Under the pieces are notes generated by a model. That model did no database searches. It was not told where the DNA came from and worked only from the letters and a program-made list of their open reading frames with translations. Positions 43,933 through 52,047 of a stretch of DNA of 64,000 bases are shown piece by piece. The translations under genes were made by a program, and so were the position numbers. Every line of letters starts with the position of its first letter. Within the stretch, counting starts at the first letter, position 1. Source of the stretch: Anaerolineales bacterium (GTDB lineage Bacteria > Chloroflexota > Anaerolineae > Anaerolineales > Villigracilaceae); contig CP129481.1 in assembly GCA_030583905.1 (NCBI GenBank), positions 1,984,001 through 2,048,000 on the forward strand, read 5' to 3'.

Positions 43933-45735
43933 TTAGTGTCCGCTTCCGGGCGTGATCTCGCCGTGGAAGATGTCGGGATTCTCGTCGCCTTCGACCAGCA
44001 GGAATGCCGCCAGTCCGCGTTCGAGACGTGAGAGGGCATGGTCAACCAGAATGTAGTTGCCCGGCACGTCGAGTTTGAATTCGACCATGGTTGCGCCTCC
44101 GGGCGGGACGAGCGTGGTCTGCACGTCGGTCAGCGGATTGGATGTGAGCGAAGCCTGGTCGAACACGCGGTCGAAGATCTCGCCGATGACGTGGAAGGAC
44201 GAGGTGAAGTTCGGTCCGCCGACGCCGAAGTAGATGCGCACGGTCTCGCCGACGTTGGCGCGCAATTTGTACTCTTCAGTGGTCAAGCCCATGGATGCGC
44301 CGTTGAAGATGAAGTATTCGGGGTTTTCGTTCAGCAGTTTGTCAATATCGTCGGTCAACATGCCTTCGGTGCCGAAGGGCTGCGCGGTGTACAGTTCACC
44401 CTGCATGACGTAGAACTCGCGGTCAACGGGGGGCAGTCCGCCTTCGGGTTCGACGAGGATCAAGCCGTACATGCCGTTGGCGATGTGATGCGCGACCATC
44501 GGGGTGGCGCAGTGATAGACGTACAAGCCGGGGTTGAGCGCTTTGAAGGTGAACATGGTATCGCCGCCGGGCATGGTCTGGGTGGCGACTGCGCCTCCGC
44601 CGGGACCCGTGGTGGCGTGGAAGTCAACCGAGTGCGCCATCATGCTGTCGGGCAGGTTCTTGAGATGCACTTCCACCGTGTCGCCGACACGCACGCGCAG
44701 GAAGGGTCCGGGGACGGTTCCGTTGAAGGTCCAATATTTGAAGGTGGTGCCGTCCGCCAGCTTGCCGACCAATTCCACGGTTTCCAGTTCGACGACGACG
44801 GTTTCAGGACCGCGGTCGCCGATCGGGGCGGGGATGTCGGTCGGGTGGCGGATGATGTTCACAGCGTTCGCGTCAACAGGACCGGCGGCGGTCACAGGCG
44901 CTGCATGCTGGACAGGGCTGGGGCTGGCGTAAGTGCCGCCGCTCGATTGAGCCGTTGAAACGCCGGAGCCGACGATGAATTTGCCTTTCATGCCAGCCTG
45001 AATATGACCGGGGATGGCACAGTAGTATTCGAACGTGCCTTCTGCACTGGCGACGAATTCCACGGTGGCGCTGCCGCTTCCCATGAAATCTTCCGATTGG
45101 ACGTTGAAGGCATCGAGATAAAAGTTGTGCATGGCGCCCTCGCCGCTGGTCAGGTGGATGCGGACGGTATCGCCGACGTTGGCTTTCAGGTCGGGGTTGA
45201 CGATGCCGTCAATGTCGCCGCCCTTGCCGATGAAGACCATTTTGCCTTCCGCGAGGTTGCTTTCAAGCGTGTATTCGACCAGTCCGCCCGTGGCAACAGC
45301 GCTCATGGACGCATGCCCCGTGGCTGCTTTGGCATTACCGACCAGCAGAACGCCTTGCATCCCAAGCTTTTTGTGGCTTGAGTCGTAGTAATCGAGCGAA
45401 ACGTCCTCGGCGGGGACGGTGAACGTGACCGAAGTGGTCTCGCCTTGTTTTGAGACCTTGCTGGAGTTGACCTGCAGGTCAGGGAATACGATGTCATGCG
45501 TTCCCCAGCCGCTGTTGACGAGTATGACCGTGATCCGCTCGCCGGGTTGGGCTTTCAGGTCGGGGTTGATGACGCCGTTGATGTCGCCATTCACGCCGAC
45601 AAACACGAATTCGCCGTTTCGCATATCCGTAGTAAGCACATATTCCGTGTTGACAGGGGCATGCGCCGAAGGGATACAGGCGCTTAGCAAGCCCAGAATG
45701 AGGATGACGATCCAAAGAGTTTTAAGGTTTTTCAT
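43933..45735 (-). CDS. nirK: copper nitrite reductase (NirK) with two extra N-terminal cupredoxin domains, lipoprotein
   Basis: 600 residues from ATG 45735 (AGGAGAAATACT upstream); an open frame continues 55 codons further but lacks support. A lipoprotein signal (LILGLLSAC) is followed by cupredoxin domain 1 (~30-135), domain 2 (~150-255) and the NirK core (~290-590). Core copper sites are complete: type 2 His in AHSVDFHA (368, 373), catalytic Asp 371, YVYHC with His 408 and Cys 409, the AHHIANGM region for type 1, and His 515 in SFHVIGEIFD. Domain 2 retains a type 1 site (Cys 239, His 244) and may feed electrons to the core. In domain 1 the Cys is replaced by Asp 118. It reduces nitrite to NO. 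Confidence 0.94.
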   Translation of the reverse strand: MKNLKTLWIVILILGLLSACIPSAHAPVNTEYVLTTDMRNGEFVFVGVNGDINGVINPDLKAQPGERITVILVNSGWGTHDIVFPDLQVNSSKVSKQGETTSVTFTVPAEDVSLDYYDSSHKKLGMQGVLLVGNAKAATGHASMSAVATGGLVEYTLESNLAEGKMVFIGKGGDIDGIVNPDLKANVGDTVRIHLTSGEGAMHNFYLDAFNVQSEDFMGSGSATVEFVASAEGTFEYYCAIPGHIQAGMKGKFIVGSGVSTAQSSGGTYASPSPVQHAAPVTAAGPVDANAVNIIRHPTDIPAPIGDRGPETVVVELETVELVGKLADGTTFKYWTFNGTVPGPFLRVRVGDTVEVHLKNLPDSMMAHSVDFHATTGPGGGAVATQTMPGGDTMFTFKALNPGLYVYHCATPMVAHHIANGMYGLILVEPEGGLPPVDREFYVMQGELYTAQPFGTEGMLTDDIDKLLNENPEYFIFNGASMGLTTEEYKLRANVGETVRIYFGVGGPNFTSSFHVIGEIFDRVFDQASLTSNPLTDVQTTLVPPGGATMVEFKLDVPGNYILVDHALSRLERGLAAFLLVEGDENPDIFHGEITPGSGH

Positions 45736-45801
45736 AGTATTTCTCCTGATGTTGGTGTGTTGCGCGGCGGAATTCGGATAAAACGCCGCTGATTTGTCCC
45801 C

Positions 45802-45844
45802 ATAGTACGCCTTTTGCCCCCGGCTGTCTTTGCGCTGGCGCAAA
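45802..45844 (-). promoter_or_regulatory. predicted class II Crp/Fnr-type promoter of nirK
   Basis: TTTGCGC-TG-GCGCAAA at 45829-45844 is a perfect palindrome with Crp/Fnr half-site spacing (TTGC-N6-GCAA). On the minus strand a -10 TACTAT (complement of 45802-45807) gives a start near 45795, which puts the palindrome centre about 41.5 bp upstream, the class II position. The neighbouring regulator gene is the obvious candidate. Confidence 0.6.
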
Positions 45845-45850
45845 TAGAAA

Positions 45851-45870
45851 ACGGCGGTAAAACCCGCCGT
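45851..45870 (-). terminator. terminator-like hairpin behind the Crp/Fnr gene
   Basis: ACGGCGG-taaaac-CCGCCGT, a 7-bp perfect stem followed on the minus strand by TTTTCTATTT. It separates the crp-like gene from nirK. Confidence 0.7.
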
Positions 45871-45880
45871 GTGGATTAAT

Positions 45881-45956
45881 GTCATTCTGAGCGACTGCAA
45901 GGAGCGAAGAATCTCCTACAGCATGAGAATACTTCGTTCAGCCAGAGTGATATGAC
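45881..45956. repeat. dispersed palindromic repeat, TCATTCTGAGC...CGAAG type
   Basis: GTCATTCTGAGC ... GGAGCGAAG and, further on, an inverted imperfect arm ACTTCGTTCaGCCAGAGTGA...GAC. The repeat abuts the stop codon of the Crp/Fnr gene. Such TCATTCTGAGC palindromes are seen widely in bacterial genomes. Confidence 0.65.
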
Positions 45957-46657
45957 TATTTCAACAAATCATCTGCGATCTTTACCAACCCATGCGGCTC
46001 GCGGATGATGACCTGCTCGCGCCCGATCTTCAACAAGCCGTTGCGTTCCCACTCGCTCATCGTACGGCTGACCGTGAACAGCGTCGTCCCGCTCATCTCC
46101 GCCACGTCCTGCCGGGTGAGCGGGATATCGATCAGGATGCCGTCGTCGGTCTTTTTTCCAGAATCAGCCGCCAGCTTAAGCAGGATGCGCGCAATACGTT
46201 GCTCGACGCGCCCCGTCACCAACGCCTGCTGGCGTTCCTGCAATTCCGTAATGTATCCATGCATCAACTGCATCGCGTTCATCGCGATCGAAGGTTCGCT
46301 CTTTGCCAGCTCGCGCAGGTGTGCCGTATCCCATGCTATCGCTGTGCTGTCCTCCTCCGCATGGGATGTCGCCGGGTAACCCGCCTCCGGTTTCAGGATC
46401 GCGATCCCGCCGAAGGTTTGTCCCGGTGTCATGATGCGCAGTGTGATCTGTTGTCCATTGGGCGCGATCTGCACCATTTTGACGCGTCCGCTCACGAGCA
46501 CATAAGCATGAACAGCCGGGTCGCCCTGCATGAAGAAGAACCCGCCTCCTTCCACCGAGCGCAGGATCCCGCTTCCCAAGACCTGGTCGAACCCCTCGGC
46601 ACTGATGTCTTGAAACAGGTTCGATCCGCGGATGAGTTTTTGTATTTCTTTATCCAT
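45956..46657 (-). CDS. Crp/Fnr family transcriptional regulator, likely controls nirK
   Basis: 233 residues. A cyclic-nucleotide-binding fold (GGGFFFMQGDPAVHAYVLVSGRVKMV) precedes a dimerisation helix (LMHGYITELQERQQALVTGRVEQRIARILL) and a winged helix with recognition helix TRQDVAEMSGTTLFTVSRTM. It contains no cysteine, so it cannot carry an FNR iron-sulfur cluster; NO/heme-type sensors of the DNR/NnrR kind or a redox-independent effector remain possible. Encoded upstream of nirK on the same strand, with a hairpin and a repeat between. Confidence 0.88.
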   Translation of the reverse strand: MDKEIQKLIRGSNLFQDISAEGFDQVLGSGILRSVEGGGFFFMQGDPAVHAYVLVSGRVKMVQIAPNGQQITLRIMTPGQTFGGIAILKPEAGYPATSHAEEDSTAIAWDTAHLRELAKSEPSIAMNAMQLMHGYITELQERQQALVTGRVEQRIARILLKLAADSGKKTDDGILIDIPLTRQDVAEMSGTTLFTVSRTMSEWERNGLLKIGREQVIIREPHGLVKIADDLLK

Positions 46658-46711
46658 GATCGCGGATTGTAACCCAAATCGGATAAAGCTTATCGAAAAT
46701 AAAGCAGGACA

Positions 46712-48424
46712 TCATGGTTCCACGTGTTGATAATTGCGTTTGAACTTTTTGATGAACTCTTTTTCCGCGGAGATCGAGCCGATCAGGATGATCTCATGCT
46801 CAGGGGTCAGAGGCATGTGTGGGTCGAATTTGAAATCCATCTCCTTGCCCTCTTTTATCGCAATGACCGTGCATCCTGTCTCTTCGCGTACCTTTGCTTC
46901 GGCGAGACTGCGTCCGATGAGCGCTGGGGGAGTTTTCATCCGGAAGATATCCAAGCCCTCGGCGACCATCAGCACACTGCTTTTGTCCAACAAGTTGAGG
47001 ACGGCGCTCGAACCCAGCGATGCATAAGACATGACAAAGTCCGCGCCGGCGCGCTGCAGGGTGGCGATGTTCCGTTCGCGCGTGGCGCGGCTGATGATCT
47101 GGATGTCCGGGCGCAGGCGGCGGCAGTAGATGGTCAGGTAGATATTTGTGTCGTCGTCGTGCGTGGTGACAATGACCGACGGCGCTTCCTTGATGCCAGC
47201 CTTCATCAGGACTTCCAGTTCGGCGGCGTTGCCGATAATGTACTTTTCCGGGTTTCGGTTGCGCTCTTCCTGCTGTTCGATGATGCGGTAATCCAGTCCG
47301 CGCTCGCCGACGCCGCGCCCGGCTGCCCTGCCCACACGTCCGCCGCCAATAATGATGACCGGCGCATGGGATGTGTTCCCCTCGTCGTAATACGCCCGGT
47401 TGTATTGATAGATGCCTTCCGCCGTGCCTGCCATGACCAGCACCATGCTGGATGTGATGCGCGTATCCGCATGGGCGGGCTTGAACTCGCCTCGTTCCCA
47501 TACGCCCAATACGGTCAGACCGTAGGTTTCACGCAGGCGGCTGTCACGCAGAAATTTCCCTTCGATCGCCGTATTTTTTACGGTGGATTCAATGATGAGC
47601 AGTTTATCGAAGTTCCCGATGACGTGCGTCAGGCGGTCATGTCCATGCACACGCCGCGCCAGTGCCAGCCCAAGCATGTCCGCGACTTGCAGGACGTGGT
47701 TACAACCCGCCAGTTCCAGAATATCGACCGAGGCGGGCGAATTCGCGGTTGCAATGATGGGCACTTGTGGAGCAACCTCCCGGACGGTAAATGTGACGTT
47801 CGTGTTGATCATGTCATTCCGCGTGGTGACGACCATCAGCGCGTTTTCAGCGCGCGCTTTTTCGTACGTTGCGGGCGAGTCCAGGTCACCGACCATGACT
47901 TGATAGCCCTGGTCGTTCAGCGTCAGCGCCTCGGTGATGTCGGGGTTGATCACGACGTAATCGTATTCGTACTCCTCCAGTTTCTTGATGAGCGAACGCG
48001 CGATGGGGTCCAGCGCGGTCAGGATGATGTGGTTATGGATCTCCGGCGAAAGCCTGTCCGGCGCTCTGGACGCCGCCTGCGCTTTTGTCCATGGCATGTA
48101 AAAGAATTCGATGAAGGTGAACGGCAGCAGGATCAGGAGAAAGACCACTCCGCTCATCAGGACGATGCTGGAAAAGATCCGCCCAAGATCAGACTCAAAG
48201 GTGATGTCACCAAACCCGAGCGTGGACATGACCGTTAAGGTCCAGTAAAACCCGGTGATCCAGCTGTACGAGCGTCCCTCGAACGCCATGATGTAATGGA
48301 AGAGAACGCTGTACAGCGTGACAAGACCCGCCAGAATGCCGAAGAAGCGCATCAGGTTGATGACGTTTCGGCGCGCCGGACGGTTGCGCAGGAAGTAATA
48401 AAGATGGGTTGGGAAGGATTTCAT
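46712..48424 (-). CDS. TrkA/RCK-domain potassium channel or KefB-like NAD-binding channel
   Basis: 570 residues from ATG 48424 (an open frame extends 36 codons upstream, overlapping the helicase). Two membrane segments (NVINLMRFFGILAGLVTLYSVLF, FSSIVLMSGVVFLLILLPFTF) flank the selectivity filter TLGFGD. Two TrkA-N (RCK) domains follow (HIILTALDPIARSLIKKLEE; PVIIIGGGRVGRAAGRG) plus C-terminal TrkA-C parts. It probably forms a ligand-gated potassium channel. The start overlaps the upstream helicase stop by 4 bp (ATGA). Confidence 0.9.
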   Translation of the reverse strand: MKSFPTHLYYFLRNRPARRNVINLMRFFGILAGLVTLYSVLFHYIMAFEGRSYSWITGFYWTLTVMSTLGFGDITFESDLGRIFSSIVLMSGVVFLLILLPFTFIEFFYMPWTKAQAASRAPDRLSPEIHNHIILTALDPIARSLIKKLEEYEYDYVVINPDITEALTLNDQGYQVMVGDLDSPATYEKARAENALMVVTTRNDMINTNVTFTVREVAPQVPIIATANSPASVDILELAGCNHVLQVADMLGLALARRVHGHDRLTHVIGNFDKLLIIESTVKNTAIEGKFLRDSRLRETYGLTVLGVWERGEFKPAHADTRITSSMVLVMAGTAEGIYQYNRAYYDEGNTSHAPVIIIGGGRVGRAAGRGVGERGLDYRIIEQQEERNRNPEKYIIGNAAELEVLMKAGIKEAPSVIVTTHDDDTNIYLTIYCRRLRPDIQIISRATRERNIATLQRAGADFVMSYASLGSSAVLNLLDKSSVLMVAEGLDIFRMKTPPALIGRSLAEAKVREETGCTVIAIKEGKEMDFKFDPHMPLTPEHEIILIGSISAEKEFIKKFKRNYQHVEP

Positions 48425-50487
48425 TGGTTTTGCAAGACTTTCTGGAATGCCCGAAGCAGACTGCCCCTTTGTTCGAATCCTGACGCGCCGAGGTCTGACA
48501 GCGCCAAAAAGACCTTTTCCCTGCACCGGCACAGCAATCCGCCCGCCAGCCGCGCGAGCGTTTCGGTTTCCACCGCCACTTCATCGGCATCCGTCCAAAT
48601 GCGCCCCGCTTCCCAGTGACGGGACAGAACGAACGGCTGAGTCAACGGCTGGGACAGACGCTGTGCCCAACCGTCCGAGCCGGGATCGAGCCAGAATTGC
48701 ACGCTCACCGGGCGGTTCATCATCAGGAAACTATAGGCAGGCGCGACCAGCACGGCGTTTTTATCTTCATTACGCCACGATTCCAAATATTGCGCTGCGA
48801 GCACACCGTCTTCGAGCATGGCGATGTATTCCCGTCCGAAGTCAAGGCTGGTCAAACCGATCGGCTCCATCGCGTTGCGGAATTTTTTGATCGACTCGAC
48901 CAAACTCGCCGCCACGCGCACCGCATCGAGGTTGGCATGAAATCCATAATCAGGCTGCGAGATGACTTCGCCGAAAAGTTTTCGCATGAAAAAATCGAGC
49001 GGCAACGGCTCGGACATGCGATAGTCTTCCAGCCAGTTGCGGAGTTGGCTGTATCGTTCGCCCAGCGCGTATGTGACGCGTTCCTGTATGTCGGGTCTGA
49101 TCTCGTCGAACGTGGAAAGCCGCCCATCCTTCTGGCGATAGATGATCTCGGTCAACAGTTGCGCGCGGACGAGATCGGTATTCAACGCGAACATCAACGT
49201 ATGAGCCACGTCGAATTTTGGCGGGCGGATGTTCCATTGCGGGTGCGCCAGCGCAGACAGCGTCAGCAGGGTTTTGCTCGCAGGCTCATCGCGCAGGGAG
49301 CGGGACGGGCGATGCGTCCGCCACGGGATGCCTGCCGCCTCCAGCCGGTTTGTGATCGAGAATCGCAGCGCATCCGAAAGATACGGCGCAAGGATGACGA
49401 TCTCGGAGGGCGGCATCCCCTCCAGCAGGGTTTGGATCTTGGCAACGATGGCATCCAGCATTTCGGGATGGAAATGCGTCATGATGAATTCCATCGCGGG
49501 CAGGTCGCCGCCGGTCGTGTCAGGCTCGCTATGCGCGATCGCCGAAACAAGCACATTTGATAACCGGATGACATTTTCGGATGAGACGAACGACTCGTGC
49601 AACTCGATAACTTGATGACACCCCTCGCTTAATGCCGCGCCGGAGGCTGGGTCGCCGCCGAGGAAACTTCGATACCCCGCATCCTTGTCATGGATCAACA
49701 GCGCCGAGTCAAATTCCGCCAGCCACTCGCCGATGATGTCATGCGCGCGCGGCAGGTCTTCCTCTACATTGTCATACACGAGATGACGATATGTGCGCAT
49801 GAGATAGCCGCGCACCTCGTCGTTCCGCCACAGGATGTTTGTGAAGATCTCCAGTTGCAGTGAAAAATCGAGCAGGTTGTTGGCGAGACAGTATTCACGG
49901 AAACGCGTTGCGCATTCCTGGGCGTCGGCGTAGATGCGGCGCTGGGCGGGGTCGCCAAACCAGGCGGAGTCCAGCCGCGCGCCGATCTCGGTATATGGAA
50001 AGCCGACCGCGGCGGCTTTGTTCAGATTGTCGATGATCTGGGAATACAACCGGTTGCGGTTGATGGTCAGCGATTCAAAATAGCCCTGTTCCAACAGCGG
50101 ACGCACCAGATGCGCCATGAAGTATTGCGCGGTTTCGAGTGTGAGAAATACAGGCGGACGTTCCGGGTGATGAAACCCAGCCTGTTCCGCGGCATACGAC
50201 CAGAACAGGTCGGTCATGCGCCGCGCCAAACCGCCGACCGTCGCCGAGGTGACCTCGCCGCCCGCCATGCGTTGGGGGCTTTCCAGCAGGTCGAGATACG
50301 GCTCCTGCAACGTTCGCTGCGGAGTAAGCAACAGGATCGAATCGGCGGGAACGCCTTGCGCCAGCAGGAACCGCACGCGTTCCACGCCTGCGGTGGTCTT
50401 GCCCGTCCCAGCCGCGCCGGAGACGAAGAGTTTAAGGTCAAGGGGAGATTCAACGATCTGACGTTGTACCAAGCTGAGGGCAGGCAT
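48421..50487 (-). CDS. UvrD-like superfamily 1 helicase/ATPase
   Basis: 688 residues from ATG 50487 (an upstream in-frame ATG at 50568 begins in unrelated sequence). Walker A GAAGTGKTT at 24-32; a helical 2A/1B-like body (LLTPQRTLQEPYLDLL, HLVYDNVEEDLPRAHDII as motif II, which lacks a canonical DExx in favour of NVEED), and the later LRDEPASKTLLTLSALA. The C-terminal motif VI region is less clear, so activity should not be assumed. It is not near a nuclease gene. Translationally coupled to the potassium channel gene. Confidence 0.8.
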   Translation of the reverse strand: MPALSLVQRQIVESPLDLKLFVSGAAGTGKTTAGVERVRFLLAQGVPADSILLLTPQRTLQEPYLDLLESPQRMAGGEVTSATVGGLARRMTDLFWSYAAEQAGFHHPERPPVFLTLETAQYFMAHLVRPLLEQGYFESLTINRNRLYSQIIDNLNKAAAVGFPYTEIGARLDSAWFGDPAQRRIYADAQECATRFREYCLANNLLDFSLQLEIFTNILWRNDEVRGYLMRTYRHLVYDNVEEDLPRAHDIIGEWLAEFDSALLIHDKDAGYRSFLGGDPASGAALSEGCHQVIELHESFVSSENVIRLSNVLVSAIAHSEPDTTGGDLPAMEFIMTHFHPEMLDAIVAKIQTLLEGMPPSEIVILAPYLSDALRFSITNRLEAAGIPWRTHRPSRSLRDEPASKTLLTLSALAHPQWNIRPPKFDVAHTLMFALNTDLVRAQLLTEIIYRQKDGRLSTFDEIRPDIQERVTYALGERYSQLRNWLEDYRMSEPLPLDFFMRKLFGEVISQPDYGFHANLDAVRVAASLVESIKKFRNAMEPIGLTSLDFGREYIAMLEDGVLAAQYLESWRNEDKNAVLVAPAYSFLMMNRPVSVQFWLDPGSDGWAQRLSQPLTQPFVLSRHWEAGRIWTDADEVAVETETLARLAGGLLCRCREKVFLALSDLGASGFEQRGSLLRAFQKVLQNQ

Positions 50488-50628
50488 GAAGCGAATGTAA
50501 ATTATCGGGGAAGTTTTGTCAATGAAAAATTCTGTGTTTGTTCTTCGCTCAAGGTTGTTACAGCGCATTAATTAAAGTATAGTTGGCATGGTTCAAAAAT
50601 CCAACATCATTCTTTAGGAGACACTCTC

Positions 50629-51066
50629 ATGGCTACGCCCGCAAAAACCGCTTCCTATGTCAAGTTTTCCGATAAATTGACCGGCTCGTTGAACGATATT
50701 GTCAAGATCATCGAGAGCAACCGGCAGATGATCGACTCGATCCAGGAACTGGCGCTTGAACTGACGTCCTCGCTGGGATCGCTCCATACGCTTACCTTGA
50801 AATATGCAAAGACCGCCAATCAGATCCTGGATGTCCTGCTGCCGATCATCAAGAACCTTCCGCTCATCCCCGCCAATGTGAAGCAGATGCTCGTTAATCT
50901 GGAAGCCATCACCCAGAAGATCATCGATAACGAAAAGACCACCGAAAAGACCATCTCCGAAGTGCAGACCGGTTTGCGGACGGGAGATGCGAACAAGCTC
51001 AAGGCGCACGTCGGGCAGATCCAGTCGGTGACGAAGATCGTCTCCTCGATCATCCCGAACAAATAA
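50629..51066 (+). CDS. uncharacterised helical protein, 145 residues
   Basis: Soluble and almost wholly helical: KLTGSLNDIVKIIESNRQMI, IQELALELTSSLGSLHTLTLKY, NQILDVLLPIIKNLPLIPANVK, and AITQKIIDNEKTTEKTISEV. Low Cys, many heptad-like Leu/Ile; coiled-coil or bundle behaviour is likely. No known family recognised. It starts with a clear GGAG site and lies 95 bp before the rplU leader. No partner can be inferred. Confidence 0.7.
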   Translation: MATPAKTASYVKFSDKLTGSLNDIVKIIESNRQMIDSIQELALELTSSLGSLHTLTLKYAKTANQILDVLLPIIKNLPLIPANVKQMLVNLEAITQKIIDNEKTTEKTISEVQTGLRTGDANKLKAHVGQIQSVTKIVSSIIPNK

Positions 51067-51124
51067 GCCTCTTTCCCCGCCGGTCATTGGTTGCCGGTTT
51101 TGAGATTTTTCCACCCCGAAAGCG

Positions 51125-51154
51125 TTGACAGGTCAGCCCTCTCACATGTATAAT
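51125..51154 (+). promoter_or_regulatory. strong promoter and leader of rplU
   Basis: Consensus TTGACA (51125-51130), 18-bp spacer and TATAAT (51149-51154). The 5' leader (about 125 nt) contains a 7-bp hairpin GCCCCGG/CCGGGGC at 51168-51190, where an L21-type leader may act in autoregulation. Confidence 0.8.
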
Positions 51155-51285
51155 ATCGTCCGCTTCAGCCCCGGAGGTTCGAACCGGGGCGGTTGCCTGT
51201 AAATAACCAGCTTCCCCGCAGTTTGGCGCAGAGTGAAAGTTCTCCGCAGGACGCGCGGCGAAGTGAATGACTGGAGAAAAAGAAA

Positions 51286-51768
51286 ATGAGATTTGCAATC
51301 GTCGAAAGCGGCGGCAAGCAGTACCGCGCCGTCGAAGGCGCCACCATCGAGGTGGACCGCCTCGCCCATGAAGTGGGCAAAACGTTTGACTTTGAGCGTG
51401 TTCTGCTCATGGCTGACGGCGACGCCGTCATGATCGGAACGCCCACCGTCGGTGACATCAAGGTGTCCGCCACGGTTATGGGTCACATCAAAGGTCCCAA
51501 GCTTGTCACGTTCAAGTACCGCCCCAAGAAGCGCATCCGTGTGAAGAGCGGACACCGCCAGCAATATACCCGTTTGATGATCGATTTCATCGGCAAGCCC
51601 GGCGAGGAACCCAAGAAGAAGAAGGAAGCTCCCGCCAAGGTCGAAAAGGCGGAGGCGAAGGAAGAAGCCAACGCCGAGAAGCAGGAAAAGGCGCCGAAGG
51701 AAGCGAAGAAGCCCGCGGCGAAGAAATCCACTTCCGCCAAGTCGTCTGCAAAGAAACAGGCTGAATAG
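51286..51768 (+). CDS. rplU: 50S ribosomal protein L21 with C-terminal Lys/Ala-rich extension
   Basis: 160 residues. The first ~103 are L21 (MRFAIVESGGKQYRAVEGAT, KRIRVKSGHRQQYTRLMI). The remaining ~55 are a Lys/Ala/Glu-rich, helical tail (KKEAPAKVEKAEAKEEAN ...) absent in most bacteria. A small-tail comparison with L31 and PPDK is noted. The start is supported by GGAG upstream. First gene of a rplU-rpmA-rpmE run. Confidence 0.96.
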   Translation: MRFAIVESGGKQYRAVEGATIEVDRLAHEVGKTFDFERVLLMADGDAVMIGTPTVGDIKVSATVMGHIKGPKLVTFKYRPKKRIRVKSGHRQQYTRLMIDFIGKPGEEPKKKKEAPAKVEKAEAKEEANAEKQEKAPKEAKKPAAKKSTSAKSSAKKQAE

Positions 51769-51786
51769 AAGTAGAGTGAGGTAGAA

Positions 51787-52047
51787 ATGGCACATAAAGT
51801 AGGCGGCGGTTCAAGCCGCAATGGTCGTGATAGCAATGCCCAGCGTCTGGGCGTGAAGCGTTATGCCGGTCAGTTCGTGCTGGCTGGGAATATTCTCGTG
51901 CGCCAGCGCGGAACCAGGATCAAGCCGGGCAAGAATGTGTTGGTCGGCAAGGACGATACCCTGTTCGCCACTGCGGACGGTGTTGTGATGTTCGATGTTG
52001 TGCGCGGACGCAAGCGCGTCAACGTCGTGCCTGCCGAGGTGGAATAA
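51787..52047 (+). CDS. rpmA: 50S ribosomal protein L27
   Basis: 86 residues. [24 protein letters not shown] is the L27 signature with the flexible N-terminus near the peptidyl transferase centre. It starts directly with MAHK and needs no N-terminal trimming, unlike Firmicutes L27. The stop codon overlaps the L31 start by one base. Confidence 0.96.
   Translation: MAHKVGGGSSRNGRDSNAQRLGVKRYAGQFVLAGNILVRQRGTRIKPGKNVLVGKDDTLFATADGVVMFDVVRGRKRVNVVPAEVE

Noticed and set aside
46724..48238. 504-codon plus-strand open frame opposite the potassium channel gene
   Set aside because: Shadow of the channel gene; it lacks a ribosome site and protein-like features.
51168..51190. T-loop-like GGTTCGAACC in the rplU leader, possible tRNA
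   Set aside because: No acceptor, D or anticodon arms around it; it is part of a short hairpin.
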